From the NCBI GenBank assembly GCA_947446025.1, contig CANFEY010000012.1, positions 18,498-82,497 of the forward strand: a stretch of DNA of 64,000 bases. Reading direction: 5' to 3'. The notes beneath the pieces were generated by a model. The model was not told the DNA's origin. It did not search any database and saw nothing but the letters and a program-made list of their open reading frames with translations. Source of the DNA: Bryobacterales bacterium (GTDB lineage: Bacteria > Acidobacteriota > Terriglobia > Bryobacterales > Bryobacteraceae). This document shows, piece by piece, positions 52,258-62,302 of this stretch. A program made the position numbers and the translations under genes. Numbering within the stretch: the stretch's first letter is position 1; the number at the start of each line of letters is the position of its first letter.

Positions 52258-53039
52258 AGGCCCACCTGCACAGTCCGCATCGACATGGATCCGCCGTCGA
52301 TACCGTCAATCGGGAAATGAATCGCTTCCTTATTATCCGCCGCGCCCAACACGTAGAGCAGCGGAAGGTAGTGGTCCGGCGTCGGGATCGCGAGCCGCGC
52401 TTCCTGCCCCAGCCGTTCGTAGCGCACCAGCGCTTCGTAGTCTTTGCCGAGCATCAGATCGCGGGCACGTGCGTCGAACTTCACCGCCCAGTCCATCGGA
52501 TTGAGCGGCCCATCGTTGCGGCGGTAGAGCATCAGGTTGTGCACCAGGTTGCCGCTGCCGACGATCATGACGCCTTGATCGCGCAACGTGGCCAGGCGCT
52601 TGCCGACTTCGTAGTGATATTCGGCTGGCTTGGTGCCGTCGATGCTGAGCTGCACGATGGGGACGTCGGCGTGTGGATAAAGGTGGCGGAGGACGGTCCA
52701 GGTGCCGTGATCGTAGCCCCATTTTTCGGTGAGGTCGACCTTGATGGGCGCGAGCAGCTTCTGCACCGTGCGGGCGAGCGTGGGGCTGCCGTGCGCGGGA
52801 TATTCGACGTTGAAGAGCTCCTGCGGAAAGCCGCCGAAATCGTGCACGGTGGGCGGGGCGGTACTGACGATGACAGCGGGTCCGGCGATGTACCAGTGCG
52901 CGGAGATGCAAAGGATCTCTTTGGGCCGCGCCACAGCCTTGCCGATTTTCGCCCACGCGTCGGTGAACTTGTTACGCGAAAGGGTGAGCATCGGCGAGCC
53001 GTGGCCGAAGAAGAGGACGGGGGTTCGGGTGGATGCCAT
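52254..53039 (-). CDS. extradiol ring-cleavage dioxygenase, YgiD/DODA type
   Basis: This is a 261-residue LigB-class enzyme. The metal-binding residues appear in FFGHGSPMLTLS (His near 13), ILCISAHWYIAGPAV (His near 48), and IVGSGNLVHNLM, with the catalytic His in EKWGYDHGTWTVLRHLYP. Members act on DOPA and related catechols using Zn or Fe. It is cotranscribed with the PQQ enzyme downstream. The substrate here is unknown. Confidence 0.88.
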   Translation of the reverse strand: MASTRTPVLFFGHGSPMLTLSRNKFTDAWAKIGKAVARPKEILCISAHWYIAGPAVIVSTAPPTVHDFGGFPQELFNVEYPAHGSPTLARTVQKLLAPIKVDLTEKWGYDHGTWTVLRHLYPHADVPIVQLSIDGTKPAEYHYEVGKRLATLRDQGVMIVGSGNLVHNLMLYRRNDGPLNPMDWAVKFDARARDLMLGKDYEALVRYERLGQEARLAIPTPDHYLPLLYVLGAADNKEAIHFPIDGIDGGSMSMRTVQVGL

Positions 53040-53101
53040 GGGGCTTTCTTACAGTCTATTGCAACTGGTTATCCGCGAGGCAGTGCCTTCAGCCAGAATT
53101 C

Positions 53102-53436
53102 TTAGCTCGCCTTCGATAGCACATCCTCAACAGTCTTCGGATGTTTGGCGATCACAGCCCGAAGCACCCGAGTAGGCGCGTCCGGACGCGCCCTCCCTTG
53201 TTCCCAATTGCAAAGCGTCGCGGGGGGAAGACCACACTTTGTTGCGAACTGAATCTGGCTCAACCCCAACCCACGGCGCACGCTGCGGACATCGAAGTCC
53301 GGCACTTGAACCAGCTTCACCTGAGCGCGATCATTGGCGCCTTGGGTCCCGGCCGCGGCTTTCTCCAGACCCTCGATGATTCGTTGACCGACGCTGGGGC
53401 GCTTCTGAGGGGCTACTTGATGGTTGCTCGTTTCAT
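53102..53436 (-). pseudogene. HigA-like HTH antitoxin, frameshifted near its start
   Basis: The C-terminal 72 residues (from the GTG at 53320) hold a clear XRE helix-turn-helix: VRRGLGLSQIQFATKCGLP, TLCNWEQGRARPDAPTRVLR. The same frame continues upstream with PQKRPSVGQRIIEGLEKAAA, the usual N-terminal part of HigA/YiaG-type antitoxins, but has no start codon there. One frame away, ATG at 53436 with GAGGAAACC upstream opens MKRATIK and hits TAG. Adding one G (AAG-GTA-GCC) would unite the two. No toxin gene is recognisable next to it. Confidence 0.6.
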
Positions 53437-53596
53437 GGTTTCCTCGCGGTCCTTCTGGAGTAGCTTTCGATCAACATGGGCACGGTTCGGGCGATCATTC
53501 TTGCCGACGTTGATGGCTCGGGTGAGGCAGAGGCGGCCATCCATTGCCGGCGCGCGGCTTCGGGTTCTTCTTACTCGGCGCAGAAGCCGCCCCTGC

Positions 53597-53602
53597 TAAA
53601 CT
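53597..53602 (+). promoter_or_regulatory. candidate -10 TAAACT
   Basis: TAAACT ends 6 bases before the GTG at 53609. The same word CTGCTAAACT precedes the prfB start, at the same distance from its GTG. Confidence 0.4.
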
Positions 53603-53608
53603 ATTGGC

Positions 53609-53923
53609 GTGGCGGCGATGTCCAGATCGAGTGACGTACGAAGAGCGTTTGCTCTAAAGAACCACGCTGAGCTTAAGGCGACGCTCATTTCTCTGTCGAT
53701 GAACGGAGAGCTAGATGAAGCCAAAGCAGTCGCTTCCTTGAAAGCCAAGGGGCTGACCGACAATGTTTCCGAAACCATCAGCAAAGTCTTCTGGGACGGA
53801 GCCGCCAAGGAAATTGCCAAGCAAGGCAGTACCGACATCGACGGCCTCATCATCCAGGAGAAGGAGTACCTCTCCGTTCGTTCAAGCGACAAAGAGGAAC
53901 GCAGAAAAGTGTCCGTAGACTAA
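53609..53923 (+). CDS. hypothetical protein, islet gene 1
   Basis: This 104-residue soluble, charged, helical protein (ALKNHAELKATLISLSMNGE) has no family I can name. Its base composition is less GC-rich than its neighbours, which suggests transfer. It ends 1 base before an open frame on the same strand that has no good start; the two may be one gene split by a frameshift. Confidence 0.45.
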   Translation: MAAMSRSSDVRRAFALKNHAELKATLISLSMNGELDEAKAVASLKAKGLTDNVSETISKVFWDGAAKEIAKQGSTDIDGLIIQEKEYLSVRSSDKEERRKVSVD

Positions 53924-53924
53924 C

Positions 53925-54257
53925 CTGGCTGCGATTGAGTCGCACGGTCTGGAGTCAAAAACCAAGAAGGTTAATGCCTTCCTCATACGAATTGAATCAA
54001 GCCAGGAATATCGTGCGGTGCAAATTCCGAGTGAGCTCCGGCTTCTCCACCTTCTTCATCAAACAATCACTCCGCACAAGGCTGGCGAGCGCTTCGAGGC
54101 ATACATGTTGGACTACTCCCTGTTCACCGGTTTTCGACAGCGCCGCAACATTCAGGAGATGTTGCCTGAGGATCGGAAGCAGTTCAAGGCCAAGGAACTC
54201 AGGAAGATCCCCGTCTTACCCAGCCACTTCCTCTCTGTCGAGGCTCTAGCATCCTAG
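53925..54257 (+). CDS. hypothetical protein, islet gene 2 (possible continuation of gene 1)
   Basis: The frame reads LAAIESHGLESKTKKVNAFL then IRIESSQEYRAVQIPSELRL and ends in LRKIPVLPSHFLSVEALAS. The composition looks protein-like throughout, but the only early start is CTG at 53925; the first GTG is at 54015. Because it follows gene 1 immediately in a different frame, a one-base lesion near 53900-53925 or translational coupling is likely. No family is recognised. Confidence 0.42.
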   Translation: MAAIESHGLESKTKKVNAFLIRIESSQEYRAVQIPSELRLLHLLHQTITPHKAGERFEAYMLDYSLFTGFRQRRNIQEMLPEDRKQFKAKELRKIPVLPSHFLSVEALAS

Positions 54258-54352
54258 GGTAACAGCCAGTTGTCGCCAGGAGTCAAACGAAGATTGAGCG
54301 TCCCCCAAATTACGAATCAGAGTCGAAAAGCGAACCGGCGAAAGCATCCTGC

Positions 54353-54358
54353 TAAACT
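54353..54358 (+). promoter_or_regulatory. candidate -10 TAAACT for prfB
   Basis: TAAACT ends 6 bases before the GTG at 54365. No ribosome site intervenes. Confidence 0.4.
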
Positions 54359-54364
54359 GATACG

Positions 54365-55502
54365 GTGACTCTCGACGAACTTCAGCGGGAATACGCGCCG
54401 CTCCGCCAGCAAGCTGACGCTGTGCGGAGCTATCTTTGACGCGCCTGCACGCAAAGCTCAGTTAGCCCTCACCGAAGAACAGATCAATGACCCGGGATTT
54501 TGGAATGATCCGGCCAAGAGCCAGAAGATCATGCAGGACCGCAAGCGGCTGGAGGAGCAGGTCGCGGAAGATACCAAGATCTCCGCGCAGGTTTCCGACC
54601 TCGACACACTCTTTGAACTCTTCAAAGAAGGCGAAAACGTCGAGCCTGACATCTTGCGCGACATGAAAACGCTGGGCGCGGATTTGGCGAAGCTCGAGAC
54701 CGCCATGCTGCTTTCCGGCGAAAACGATTCGGCCAGCGCCATCGTCACTATCCATCCTGGGGCGGGCGGCACCGAAAGCCAAGACTGGGCGGAGATGCTG
54801 CTGCGTATGTTCTACCGCTGGGCGGAACGCAACGCCATGCAAGTGGTCGAAACCGACCGGCTGGAGGGCGAAGGGGCGGGCATCAAGTCGGCTACGTTTG
54901 AGATGAACGGGCCGAACGCGTACGGGATGTTGCAGAGCGAGGTCGGCGTACACCGGTTGGTGCGCATCTCGCCCTTCGATTCGGCGGCTCGGCGGCACAC
55001 TTCGTTTGCGTCGGTGTTCGTCTACCCGCAAATTGACGACGAAATCGTCATCGACATCAAGACCGAGGACCTGCGCGTCGATACTTACCGGGCCTCGGGC
55101 GCGGGAGGGCAGCATGTCAACCGGACGGATTCCGCGGTGCGCATCACGCACCTTCCGACAAACATTGTCGTGCAGTGCCAGAATGAGCGCAGCCAGCACA
55201 AGAACCGGGCCAGCGCGATGAAGCAGCTGCGGTCCAAGCTCTACGAACATGAGATGGACAAGAAGAAAGCCGAGGAGCGCAAGCTGGAGGACACCAAGCT
55301 CGGCATCAACTTCGGCAGCCAGATTCGCAGCTACGTGCTCGCGCCGTATCGTATGGTGAAGGATCACCGCACCAAACTTTCCATCGGCGATCCGGACCGC
55401 GTGCTGGACGGCGATCTGGAAGGGTTGATCCACGCGTTTCTGGTGTTCCGCAAGACGGGTAAGACGGCCGGCTCGGGCGGCAAAGATGAGCTTGACGATT
55501 AG
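54365..55502 (+). CDS. prfB: peptide chain release factor 2, programmed +1 frameshift
   Basis: The gene starts at GTG 54365 and reads 24 codons to CTT TGA (TGA at 54437-54439). A +1 shift there continues as DAPARKAQLALTEEQINDPG and through the whole of RF2. RF2 features are present: RISPFDSAARR near the SPF stop-recognition motif (SPF reads UGA/UAA) and SGAGGQHVNRTDSAVRI with the catalytic GGQ. This is the classic autoregulation: low RF2 lets ribosomes shift at UGA. The gene overlaps the Sua5 gene by 17 bases. Confidence 0.93.
54426..54440 (+). promoter_or_regulatory. prfB: prfB programmed frameshift site
   Basis: An internal Shine-Dalgarno-like GGAG (54426-54429) lies 4 bases before CTT-TGA-C (54434-54440). 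The slippery CUU and UGAC context are those of the well-known bacterial RF2 site; the usual AGGGGG is weakened to CGGAG. Confidence 0.9.
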
Positions 55503-56382
55503 CGAGGCAGGACGGATTTTGCGGGAGGGCGGAGTTGTCGCTTTCCCGACGGAAACTGTCTACGGCCTAGGAGCCAACGCGCTAGACGCAGCCACCGTGC
55601 AGCGCATCTACACTCTGAAGGGCCGCCCCGCCACCAGCCCGCTGATCGTCCACGTGGATTCCATCGAGATGGCTCGTACGCTGGTCACCGAATGGCCGCC
55701 GCTAGCCGAAGATCTCGCCCGAGCGCACTGGCCCGGCCCGCTGACCATGGTGCTCCCGAAGCAGCCGCATGTCCCGGACATCGTCACCGCGGGCCTGGGC
55801 ACGGTGGGCATCCGCATTCCGAATCACCCCATCGCGCTGGCGCTGATCAAGGAGGCGGGTATCCCGCTGGCTGCGCCTAGCGCCAATAAGTTCACTGGCA
55901 TCTCGCCGACCACCGCCGCCCACGTCCGCGAAGCGTTCGGCGACGCAGTCCCCGTAATTGACGGCGGCCCATGCGAGGTCGGTATCGAGTCAACGGTAGT
56001 CGCCATCGAAGGCGATCAAGTCGTGCTGTTGCGGCCAGGCATGGTAACGCTTGCCCGCTCTATCGAGTCGCGACCTTTAGGGAGCGGTCAAGCACACGCA
56101 TCCCCCGGCCTCCACCATCGCCACTACAGCCCCCGAACGCCTCTACACATCACCGCAGCCGTTCCCGCCGGTCGTGGAGCCTACCTTTGGCGCTCCAGTC
56201 CCCTGACAGCCGAGCGCTCCATCCAAATGCCCGACAACCCCGCTGCCTACGCCGCCCGCCTCTACGCCGTACTTCACGAACTGGACCAAGCCGGCCTCGA
56301 CTACATCGCCGTAGAGCCTCTTCCCGGCACATCCGAATGGTCCGCCTTGGTGGACCGCCTCACAAGGGCGGCGGGACGGTAG
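55486..56382 (+). CDS. L-threonylcarbamoyladenylate synthase, Sua5 type
   Basis: This 298-residue enzyme makes the intermediate for t6A37 modification of ANN-decoding tRNAs. The YrdC fold is marked by GGVVAFPTETVYGLGANAL, TLKGRPATSPLIVHV, WPGPLTMVLPK, VGIRIPNHPIALALI and PLAAPSANKFTGISPTTA. After residue 205 the linker SPGLHHRHYSPRTPL is the SPGxxxxHYxP motif that distinguishes Sua5 from the shorter TsaC, followed by a small C-terminal domain. It overlaps prfB and is probably cotranscribed with it. Confidence 0.92.
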   Translation: MSLTISEAGRILREGGVVAFPTETVYGLGANALDAATVQRIYTLKGRPATSPLIVHVDSIEMARTLVTEWPPLAEDLARAHWPGPLTMVLPKQPHVPDIVTAGLGTVGIRIPNHPIALALIKEAGIPLAAPSANKFTGISPTTAAHVREAFGDAVPVIDGGPCEVGIESTVVAIEGDQVVLLRPGMVTLARSIESRPLGSGQAHASPGLHHRHYSPRTPLHITAAVPAGRGAYLWRSSPLTAERSIQMPDNPAAYAARLYAVLHELDQAGLDYIAVEPLPGTSEWSALVDRLTRAAGR

Positions 56383-56385
56383 AAT
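56380..56385 (+). promoter_or_regulatory. candidate -10 TAGAAT for the MBL gene
   Basis: TAGAAT, which includes the stop codon of the Sua5 gene, ends 7 bases before the GTG at 56393. Confidence 0.38.
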
Positions 56386-56392
56386 AGCCCCA

Positions 56393-57190
56393 GTGCTGGA
56401 ACCTCAAAAAAGCGGCCCCGCTCTCATCGAAGAAATCGACCGCACCCTCACCGCTACGCCGACGTTGTGGTGGTTAGGCCACGCCGGCTTCGTCATCCGC
56501 TTCGCCAACATCACCTTCTACGTCGACCCCTGCTTTTCCACGCCCCCCGGCCGCTCGCGCCTCACCGCGCCGCCGCTAGCAGGCGGCCAGGTGCGCCACG
56601 CGGACATGATTCTGGCGACGCATGCGCACCCTGGCCACCTGGACGCACCGTCGGTGACGGCGATGCTGCAAGGTTCTCGCGCCGCCAAGCTGGTGCTGCC
56701 GAAAAGCGCGGCGGACCACGCGCATGCGCTCGGGATTCCTTATCCAAGAATGTCCACGACCGACGCCGGCCTGCGCATCGAGTACTTCAAGGACAGCCTC
56801 TACGGCCGCATCTATGCGGTGCCGAGCGCGCATCCGGGGCTCGATCGGACGGGGGCGGGAGGGCATCCGTATCTGGGCTACCTCATCCGCTTCGGACGTT
56901 GGACTATTTACCACGCGGGGGACTGCGCTCCGTACCCGGACCTCGCTATGCGCCTGCGCCCGTACAACGTGACGGTGGCGCTGCTCCCGATAGGGGCCGG
57001 GGGCTTCACGCCAAGCGAGGCAGCGCAGCTCGCGATCGATATTGAGGCGAAGTGGGTGGTCCCAATGCACTACGGGACGTTTTCGGAGGATCGGGAAAGC
57101 GACTTCGTGGCGCACATGCTCGGGCATCGGCCGGAGTTGCGGTTTCGAGTGTTCCGCGTGGGCGAGAAGTGGACCGTGCCGGAGGAATAA
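56393..57190 (+). CDS. MBL-fold metal-dependent hydrolase, UlaG-like
   Basis: This is a 265-residue protein. LWWLGHAGFVIRFANITFYV and DPCFS form the first strands; the metal motif reads THAHPGHLD, with Gly in place of the usual Asp of HxHxDH. YHAGDCAPYPDLAMRL supplies the bridging Asp and VVPMHYGTFSED the last His. Similar proteins include N-acyl-phosphatidylethanolamine hydrolase-like and UlaG-like enzymes. The Asp-to-Gly change may affect the second metal. The start is GTG. Confidence 0.82.
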   Translation: MLEPQKSGPALIEEIDRTLTATPTLWWLGHAGFVIRFANITFYVDPCFSTPPGRSRLTAPPLAGGQVRHADMILATHAHPGHLDAPSVTAMLQGSRAAKLVLPKSAADHAHALGIPYPRMSTTDAGLRIEYFKDSLYGRIYAVPSAHPGLDRTGAGGHPYLGYLIRFGRWTIYHAGDCAPYPDLAMRLRPYNVTVALLPIGAGGFTPSEAAQLAIDIEAKWVVPMHYGTFSEDRESDFVAHMLGHRPELRFRVFRVGEKWTVPEE

Positions 57191-57218
57191 AAAAGGCGCG
57201 GACCCGAAGGCCCGCGCC
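57190..57218 (-). terminator. rho-independent terminator of the Oar-like receptor gene
   Basis: On the minus strand GGCGCGG (complement of 57212-57218) pairs with CCGCGCC (complement of 57195-57201) with a short inner CC/GG pair and GAA loop, followed by six T. It lies 24 bases past the receptor stop codon at 57242. Confidence 0.85.
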
Positions 57219-57241
57219 GGTGTTGAACAACTGATTGCGGG

Positions 57242-60200
57242 TTAGAAGTAAATCTTCGCCGCGATCTGTAGGATGCGTTGGCTGTTGCCGCGCACCCCGC
57301 TGAGGGCTCCGAACAAATTGCGTCCAGCTCCGCCCAGAGCGCCCGGGAGGTTGGAGATGGTTCCGTCCGGGCGGAAGATCGCCGCGGATGTGACCGAGCC
57401 CCACTGCGTGGTGTTGAACACGTTGTAGGTTTCCAGGCGCAGCTGCAACCGGCGGTCGGTGCCTTCCGCGCCCAGCGGGATGTTCTTGAACAAGCTCATG
57501 TCCCACTGATTCAAGCCAGGGCCGCGCAAGCGGTTCAGACCGGAATCCATCTGCGTGCTGCCCTTCTGCGCCATCTGGAAGCAGGAAGTGTTGAAGAACC
57601 GGTCAATCGTCCGCTCCGATTTAGGGAGGTTCGGATTGCAGGTCATGACGACGCGGGGAGCGATGTCTTCGCTGCCGGTGATCATGCGGTTTAACTGCGC
57701 GGCACCCATGTCGCTACGGGAGTAGGTCACGTTGATGGGCGCGCCAGAGCTGATGCTGGTGATGCCGGTGAACTGCCAGCCGTCCACCACAGCTTTGCCG
57801 GCGTAGTTGTTGAGGAAGCCAAGCCGCTTGGAAAGGCCTGGAATGTCATAGAGGTAGTTGATCGCCAGCGACTGCGTGCGATCCAGGCCCAGCGGACCGT
57901 AGTTGGCTGCGCGGGCATTCGTCAGGTGACCCTGAATGACGCCGAGCGCTTTGGACCAAGTGTAGGCAACGCCGTACTGCAACTTGCCCACGCGCCGGTT
58001 GAGCGCAACCTGCAGCGAGTTATAGTTGGCCGAGCCGCCCCAGGTCCAATCGTTGCCGTTGCTGTAGCCCGCGTAGGGACGGTACATGTTGGGCAACAGG
58101 TTGGTGGTGCCGTCGAACCTCGCGCCGCCCGCGACGGTGTTGTCCTGGCTGTAAGACTGCCAGGCGCTGCCGAAGGGGAGGTTGTTGAAGGGTTGCGCTA
58201 AGTACAGGTGGCGCGACTGTGAGCCAACGTAGGAGACGTCGAGCAGCAGGTTGCCGGGTAATTCGCGCTGAATGCCGGCGTTGTAGTTGTACACCGTGGG
58301 CACGTGGCCGTCGGGCGACAAGCGGGTGATGCTGGCGGGGAAGTTGGTCGCGCCCGAGCTGGCGATGGTCGAGAGGTTCCCGTAGTAGAGTTCGGCCAGC
58401 CGCAGCGACGGCGGGTTCGTCACGTAGTTGCTGGTGATACCGATGCCGAAGGTCGCGATGCGTTCGTAGAACGCGCCGCCGCCCATGCGGAACACCGTCT
58501 TGTTGTCGAAAGCATAGGCGATGCCAAGGCGCGGTGCCCAGTGGGCCCCACGATTCTCGATCAGGCCTTCCGGAGTGTTGCCTTGTCCGGAGAGCACCAT
58601 GCCGTTGTTGATGTTGCCGCTGCCGGGGATGATCGCTCCGATCAATGCGGCGGGCTGGATGTTGCCGGTGGCAGGATCAATCGCGCGGCGTGCCGCCCCG
58701 GTGCCGGTAGGCTGATAGAACTTCACAGCTTGCGCGGGATTGAAGGCGCTGTAGTCAAAGTTCGCCATCGCGCCGAGCGTATCACGGAAAGGCTTGACGA
58801 AGGCGACACGAAGACCGTAGTTGATGGTCAACTTACGGGTTGCCTTCCAGGTATCCTGGCCGTAAAACTCGGTGTTGCGGTACGGATAGCTGGCGACAAT
58901 CAGCTTGTTGAACTGCGAGTAGGTCTGGTAGTTGCCGAGCAAAGCGTTCGAAAACGCCCAGTTGGAATCGTTCGGGTTGTTCGCATCACGGCCGAAGTTG
59001 ATGGTGCCGTTGACGGCGCGGAACGGGTTTTCCGTCTTGACCGCGGTTTCGAGGAAGATGCCGAACTTTAACGTATGGTTGTCCAGGATTTTTGTGACGT
59101 TGTCGGTGTAGTTCCAGACAGGATTACGGTTGTCGTAGGGCAGGCCGGCGAAGCTGGTGAACTGGGTGCCTCCACCGGGACCGCTCGGGATGCCGCCGAA
59201 GTTGAAGTTCGGAATCAAGCCGATGGGGTCTGCGGTCGGGTAAAGCAGCGGGATGGTGATCTTTGAATTCGCCCGGTAGTAGGGGCTGTCGCTCGGCGGT
59301 GCATTGCCGGGGATGCCGTTTACGGTGTAGCCGAATTGGAAGTCGTTGGTCAGCGTCGGGCTGATGATGGTTGTGACGTTGGCCGCCAAAGACCATCCAT
59401 AGGTGGGAGCGTACAGCGGGCTCAATCCGAGCAGATTGCCGGAGTCCGCGCGGCCATACGGGTTGTTCTGCGTCTGCTTGCTATTCAAGTGCCGTACGTA
59501 GGCGCGCCACTTGTCGTTGATATTCCAATCTGCGCGGTAGATTTGGTCGTAGGAGGGGAGCGACTGGGCCGCCTGCGACTGGTGGTTGTAGTTGGATTGG
59601 CCGGTTACGTTGGGCAGCGGCAGCCAGTTCAGCACCGACGGGCCGTGGGTGTTGAACCGCGATACGGGAATGATGTTGCCGACAAACTGCGCCTTGTTGT
59701 TCAGCGGGTCCTGGATCGGGATGAAGTTATTGCCGCCGTCCCGCGTCTGGGAGAAATCACCCGTGCGCTGCGCGGCGGTGGGCATGGTCAAGGAACGCAA
59801 GGTTCCGGGAGTAAATGACCGGCCCCATTCCTGAGACATGAAACCGAAGAGTTTGTCCTTGGAAATATTGAATTTGCCCGGGATGTAGATAGGGCCACCC
59901 GCCGTGAAGCCGGCGGTGGTGAAGCGGTAAGCCTGACGCTGGAACCCTTGCAGATTGTTGGTGAAGCTGTTCGCGTTCATGAACTCGCCGCGCTTGAAAA
60001 GGTAGCCGGTGCCGTGGAAATCCTTGGTTCCGCTGCGGGTGACGACCTGAATCTGCGCGCCGGAGTTGCGGCCGAATTCGGCGCTCTGGCTGTTGGTGGA
60101 GACTTTGAACTCGGCGATGGCGTCCACGTTGATGCGATAGGCGAACTGTTGGTTCACGCCGATGTCGGTGACGGTCTGACCGTCCACGGTGAAGTTGTTC

Positions 60201-60742
60201 TGGTCGGCGCGCTGGCCGTTGATGGTGGCGGTGCCGCCACCCTGGTCGGCGCTGACGCCGGGGATGGTCTTCAACAAGCCGGTGAAGTTGCGGCCGTTGA
60301 GGCCCAGGTCCACCATCTGCTTGCCAGTGACGACGCCGGAGCGTTCCGCGGTTTCGGTTTCGAGCCGCACGGCTTCTGCTTCCACCGTGATGCTATCGGT
60401 GGTGGAACCAACTTGGAGCGAGATTGCGGGCAGCGCCAGACGGTTGCTCACGTTGACCACAATATTCGATTGTGTGTAGCCCTTGAAGCCGGTCATTTCC
60501 ACCGCCAGGTTGTAGGTGCCCGGTTGCAACGGCGTGAAGACAAAGAGGCCTTCGTTATTGGTTGTGAGTTCGCGCGCCGACGCCGCGCCTTGCGTGGTGT
60601 TGGTGAGCGTGACCTTCGCGTTCGGCATGACCGCGCCCGAAGGATCTGTAATCAGGCCCGAGATGGACCCGATGGTGCCTTGTGCAAAGAGCGCAACCGT
60701 GGCGCAAATGAACAAGGCGGATAGACGGAGAAGTTTCGACAT
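57242..60742 (-). CDS. Oar-like TonB-dependent receptor with carboxypeptidase-regulatory domain
   Basis: This 1166-residue outer-membrane protein has a signal peptide (MSKLLRLSALFICATVALFAQ). Residues about 22-105 form the carboxypeptidase-regulatory-like domain (GSISGLITDPSGAVMPNAKV, FVFTPLQPGTYNLAVEMTGF). A plug domain follows (LGLNGRNFTGLLKTIPGVS, INGQRADQNNFTVDGQTVTD) and then the barrel to a final Phe (AAKIYF). Acidobacteria carry many such receptors, probably for oligosaccharides or peptides. The ribosome site is AAAGGGG before the ATG. TATACT on the minus strand about 65 bases upstream may be the promoter. Confidence 0.9.
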   Translation of the reverse strand: MSKLLRLSALFICATVALFAQGTIGSISGLITDPSGAVMPNAKVTLTNTTQGAASARELTTNNEGLFVFTPLQPGTYNLAVEMTGFKGYTQSNIVVNVSNRLALPAISLQVGSTTDSITVEAEAVRLETETAERSGVVTGKQMVDLGLNGRNFTGLLKTIPGVSADQGGGTATINGQRADQNNFTVDGQTVTDIGVNQQFAYRINVDAIAEFKVSTNSQSAEFGRNSGAQIQVVTRSGTKDFHGTGYLFKRGEFMNANSFTNNLQGFQRQAYRFTTAGFTAGGPIYIPGKFNISKDKLFGFMSQEWGRSFTPGTLRSLTMPTAAQRTGDFSQTRDGGNNFIPIQDPLNNKAQFVGNIIPVSRFNTHGPSVLNWLPLPNVTGQSNYNHQSQAAQSLPSYDQIYRADWNINDKWRAYVRHLNSKQTQNNPYGRADSGNLLGLSPLYAPTYGWSLAANVTTIISPTLTNDFQFGYTVNGIPGNAPPSDSPYYRANSKITIPLLYPTADPIGLIPNFNFGGIPSGPGGGTQFTSFAGLPYDNRNPVWNYTDNVTKILDNHTLKFGIFLETAVKTENPFRAVNGTINFGRDANNPNDSNWAFSNALLGNYQTYSQFNKLIVASYPYRNTEFYGQDTWKATRKLTINYGLRVAFVKPFRDTLGAMANFDYSAFNPAQAVKFYQPTGTGAARRAIDPATGNIQPAALIGAIIPGSGNINNGMVLSGQGNTPEGLIENRGAHWAPRLGIAYAFDNKTVFRMGGGAFYERIATFGIGITSNYVTNPPSLRLAELYYGNLSTIASSGATNFPASITRLSPDGHVPTVYNYNAGIQRELPGNLLLDVSYVGSQSRHLYLAQPFNNLPFGSAWQSYSQDNTVAGGARFDGTTNLLPNMYRPYAGYSNGNDWTWGGSANYNSLQVALNRRVGKLQYGVAYTWSKALGVIQGHLTNARAANYGPLGLDRTQSLAINYLYDIPGLSKRLGFLNNYAGKAVVDGWQFTGITSISSGAPINVTYSRSDMGAAQLNRMITGSEDIAPRVVMTCNPNLPKSERTIDRFFNTSCFQMAQKGSTQMDSGLNRLRGPGLNQWDMSLFKNIPLGAEGTDRRLQLRLETYNVFNTTQWGSVTSAAIFRPDGTISNLPGALGGAGRNLFGALSGVRGNSQRILQIAAKIYF

Positions 60743-60837
60743 AGTTACCCCTTTAACCCCTGTTAGAGAACTCCGGGCGGAACTTGACTGGATGCCCGGG
60801 GCTCCAGGTAAGTATATCTCAGTTCGATGACAGAACG

Positions 60838-61890
<1,053 letters not shown>

Positions 61891-62052
61891 GGTTCGGGCT
61901 CCTCGCGAAGTAGGTGGGCTGGGAGGGGCAAAACTCTCATGGGATTTTGGCTAGACTGCGCGAAGTGCCCCAGGCGGGTCGCGTAAGTCATTGCTCGTGC
62001 AGGGGGCCGACGGTGGCATGCGATTTGCTTCTTCAGTCAGCGAGGTGTTGCC

Positions 62053-62262
62053 ATGACGATTCGACAATTTGTTCCGGTGGCTGTGGCCGCTGTGGCTGGG
62101 CTGACCGTGGGAGCCACAAAGGTGGGAGTCCCTGCTCCTCCGATTGCGGTCATTGCCACAGTTGCGTGCGCGCTGCTCGCGTTACAGCTGGAGGACCACA
62201 AGCTGGGAGATCTGCTCGACGAGTTGATCCGCTCATTCAAATCTACGTCCCGTCGGGCGTGA
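62053..62262 (+). CDS. small membrane protein
   Basis: This is a 69-residue protein with one hydrophobic hairpin or two short helices (about residues 5-45) and a basic tail (SFKSTSRRA). The GAGG site precedes ATG at good spacing, which supports the call. No family is recognised. It is followed by a palindromic repeat. Confidence 0.5.
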   Translation: MTIRQFVPVAVAAVAGLTVGATKVGVPAPPIAVIATVACALLALQLEDHKLGDLLDELIRSFKSTSRRA

Positions 62263-62268
62263 TGTAGG

Positions 62269-62302
62269 GCAGGCTCGCAGCCTGCGGGCCAGTTCGCTAC
62301 CG
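62269..62302. repeat. small dispersed palindromic repeat, copy 2
   Basis: GCAGGCT (62269-62275) pairs exactly with AGCCTGC (62279-62285) around CGC, and CGCTACC then CGGCTC follow. The words match copy 1 at 50733-50770. It lies between converging genes and overlaps the last codons of the DUF433 gene. Confidence 0.5.

Noticed and set aside
53434..53560. 43-codon minus-strand frame upstream of the HigA-like gene as a toxin
   Set aside because: MDGRLCLTRAINVGKN and what follows do not match HigB/RelE toxins; no evidence that it is a gene.
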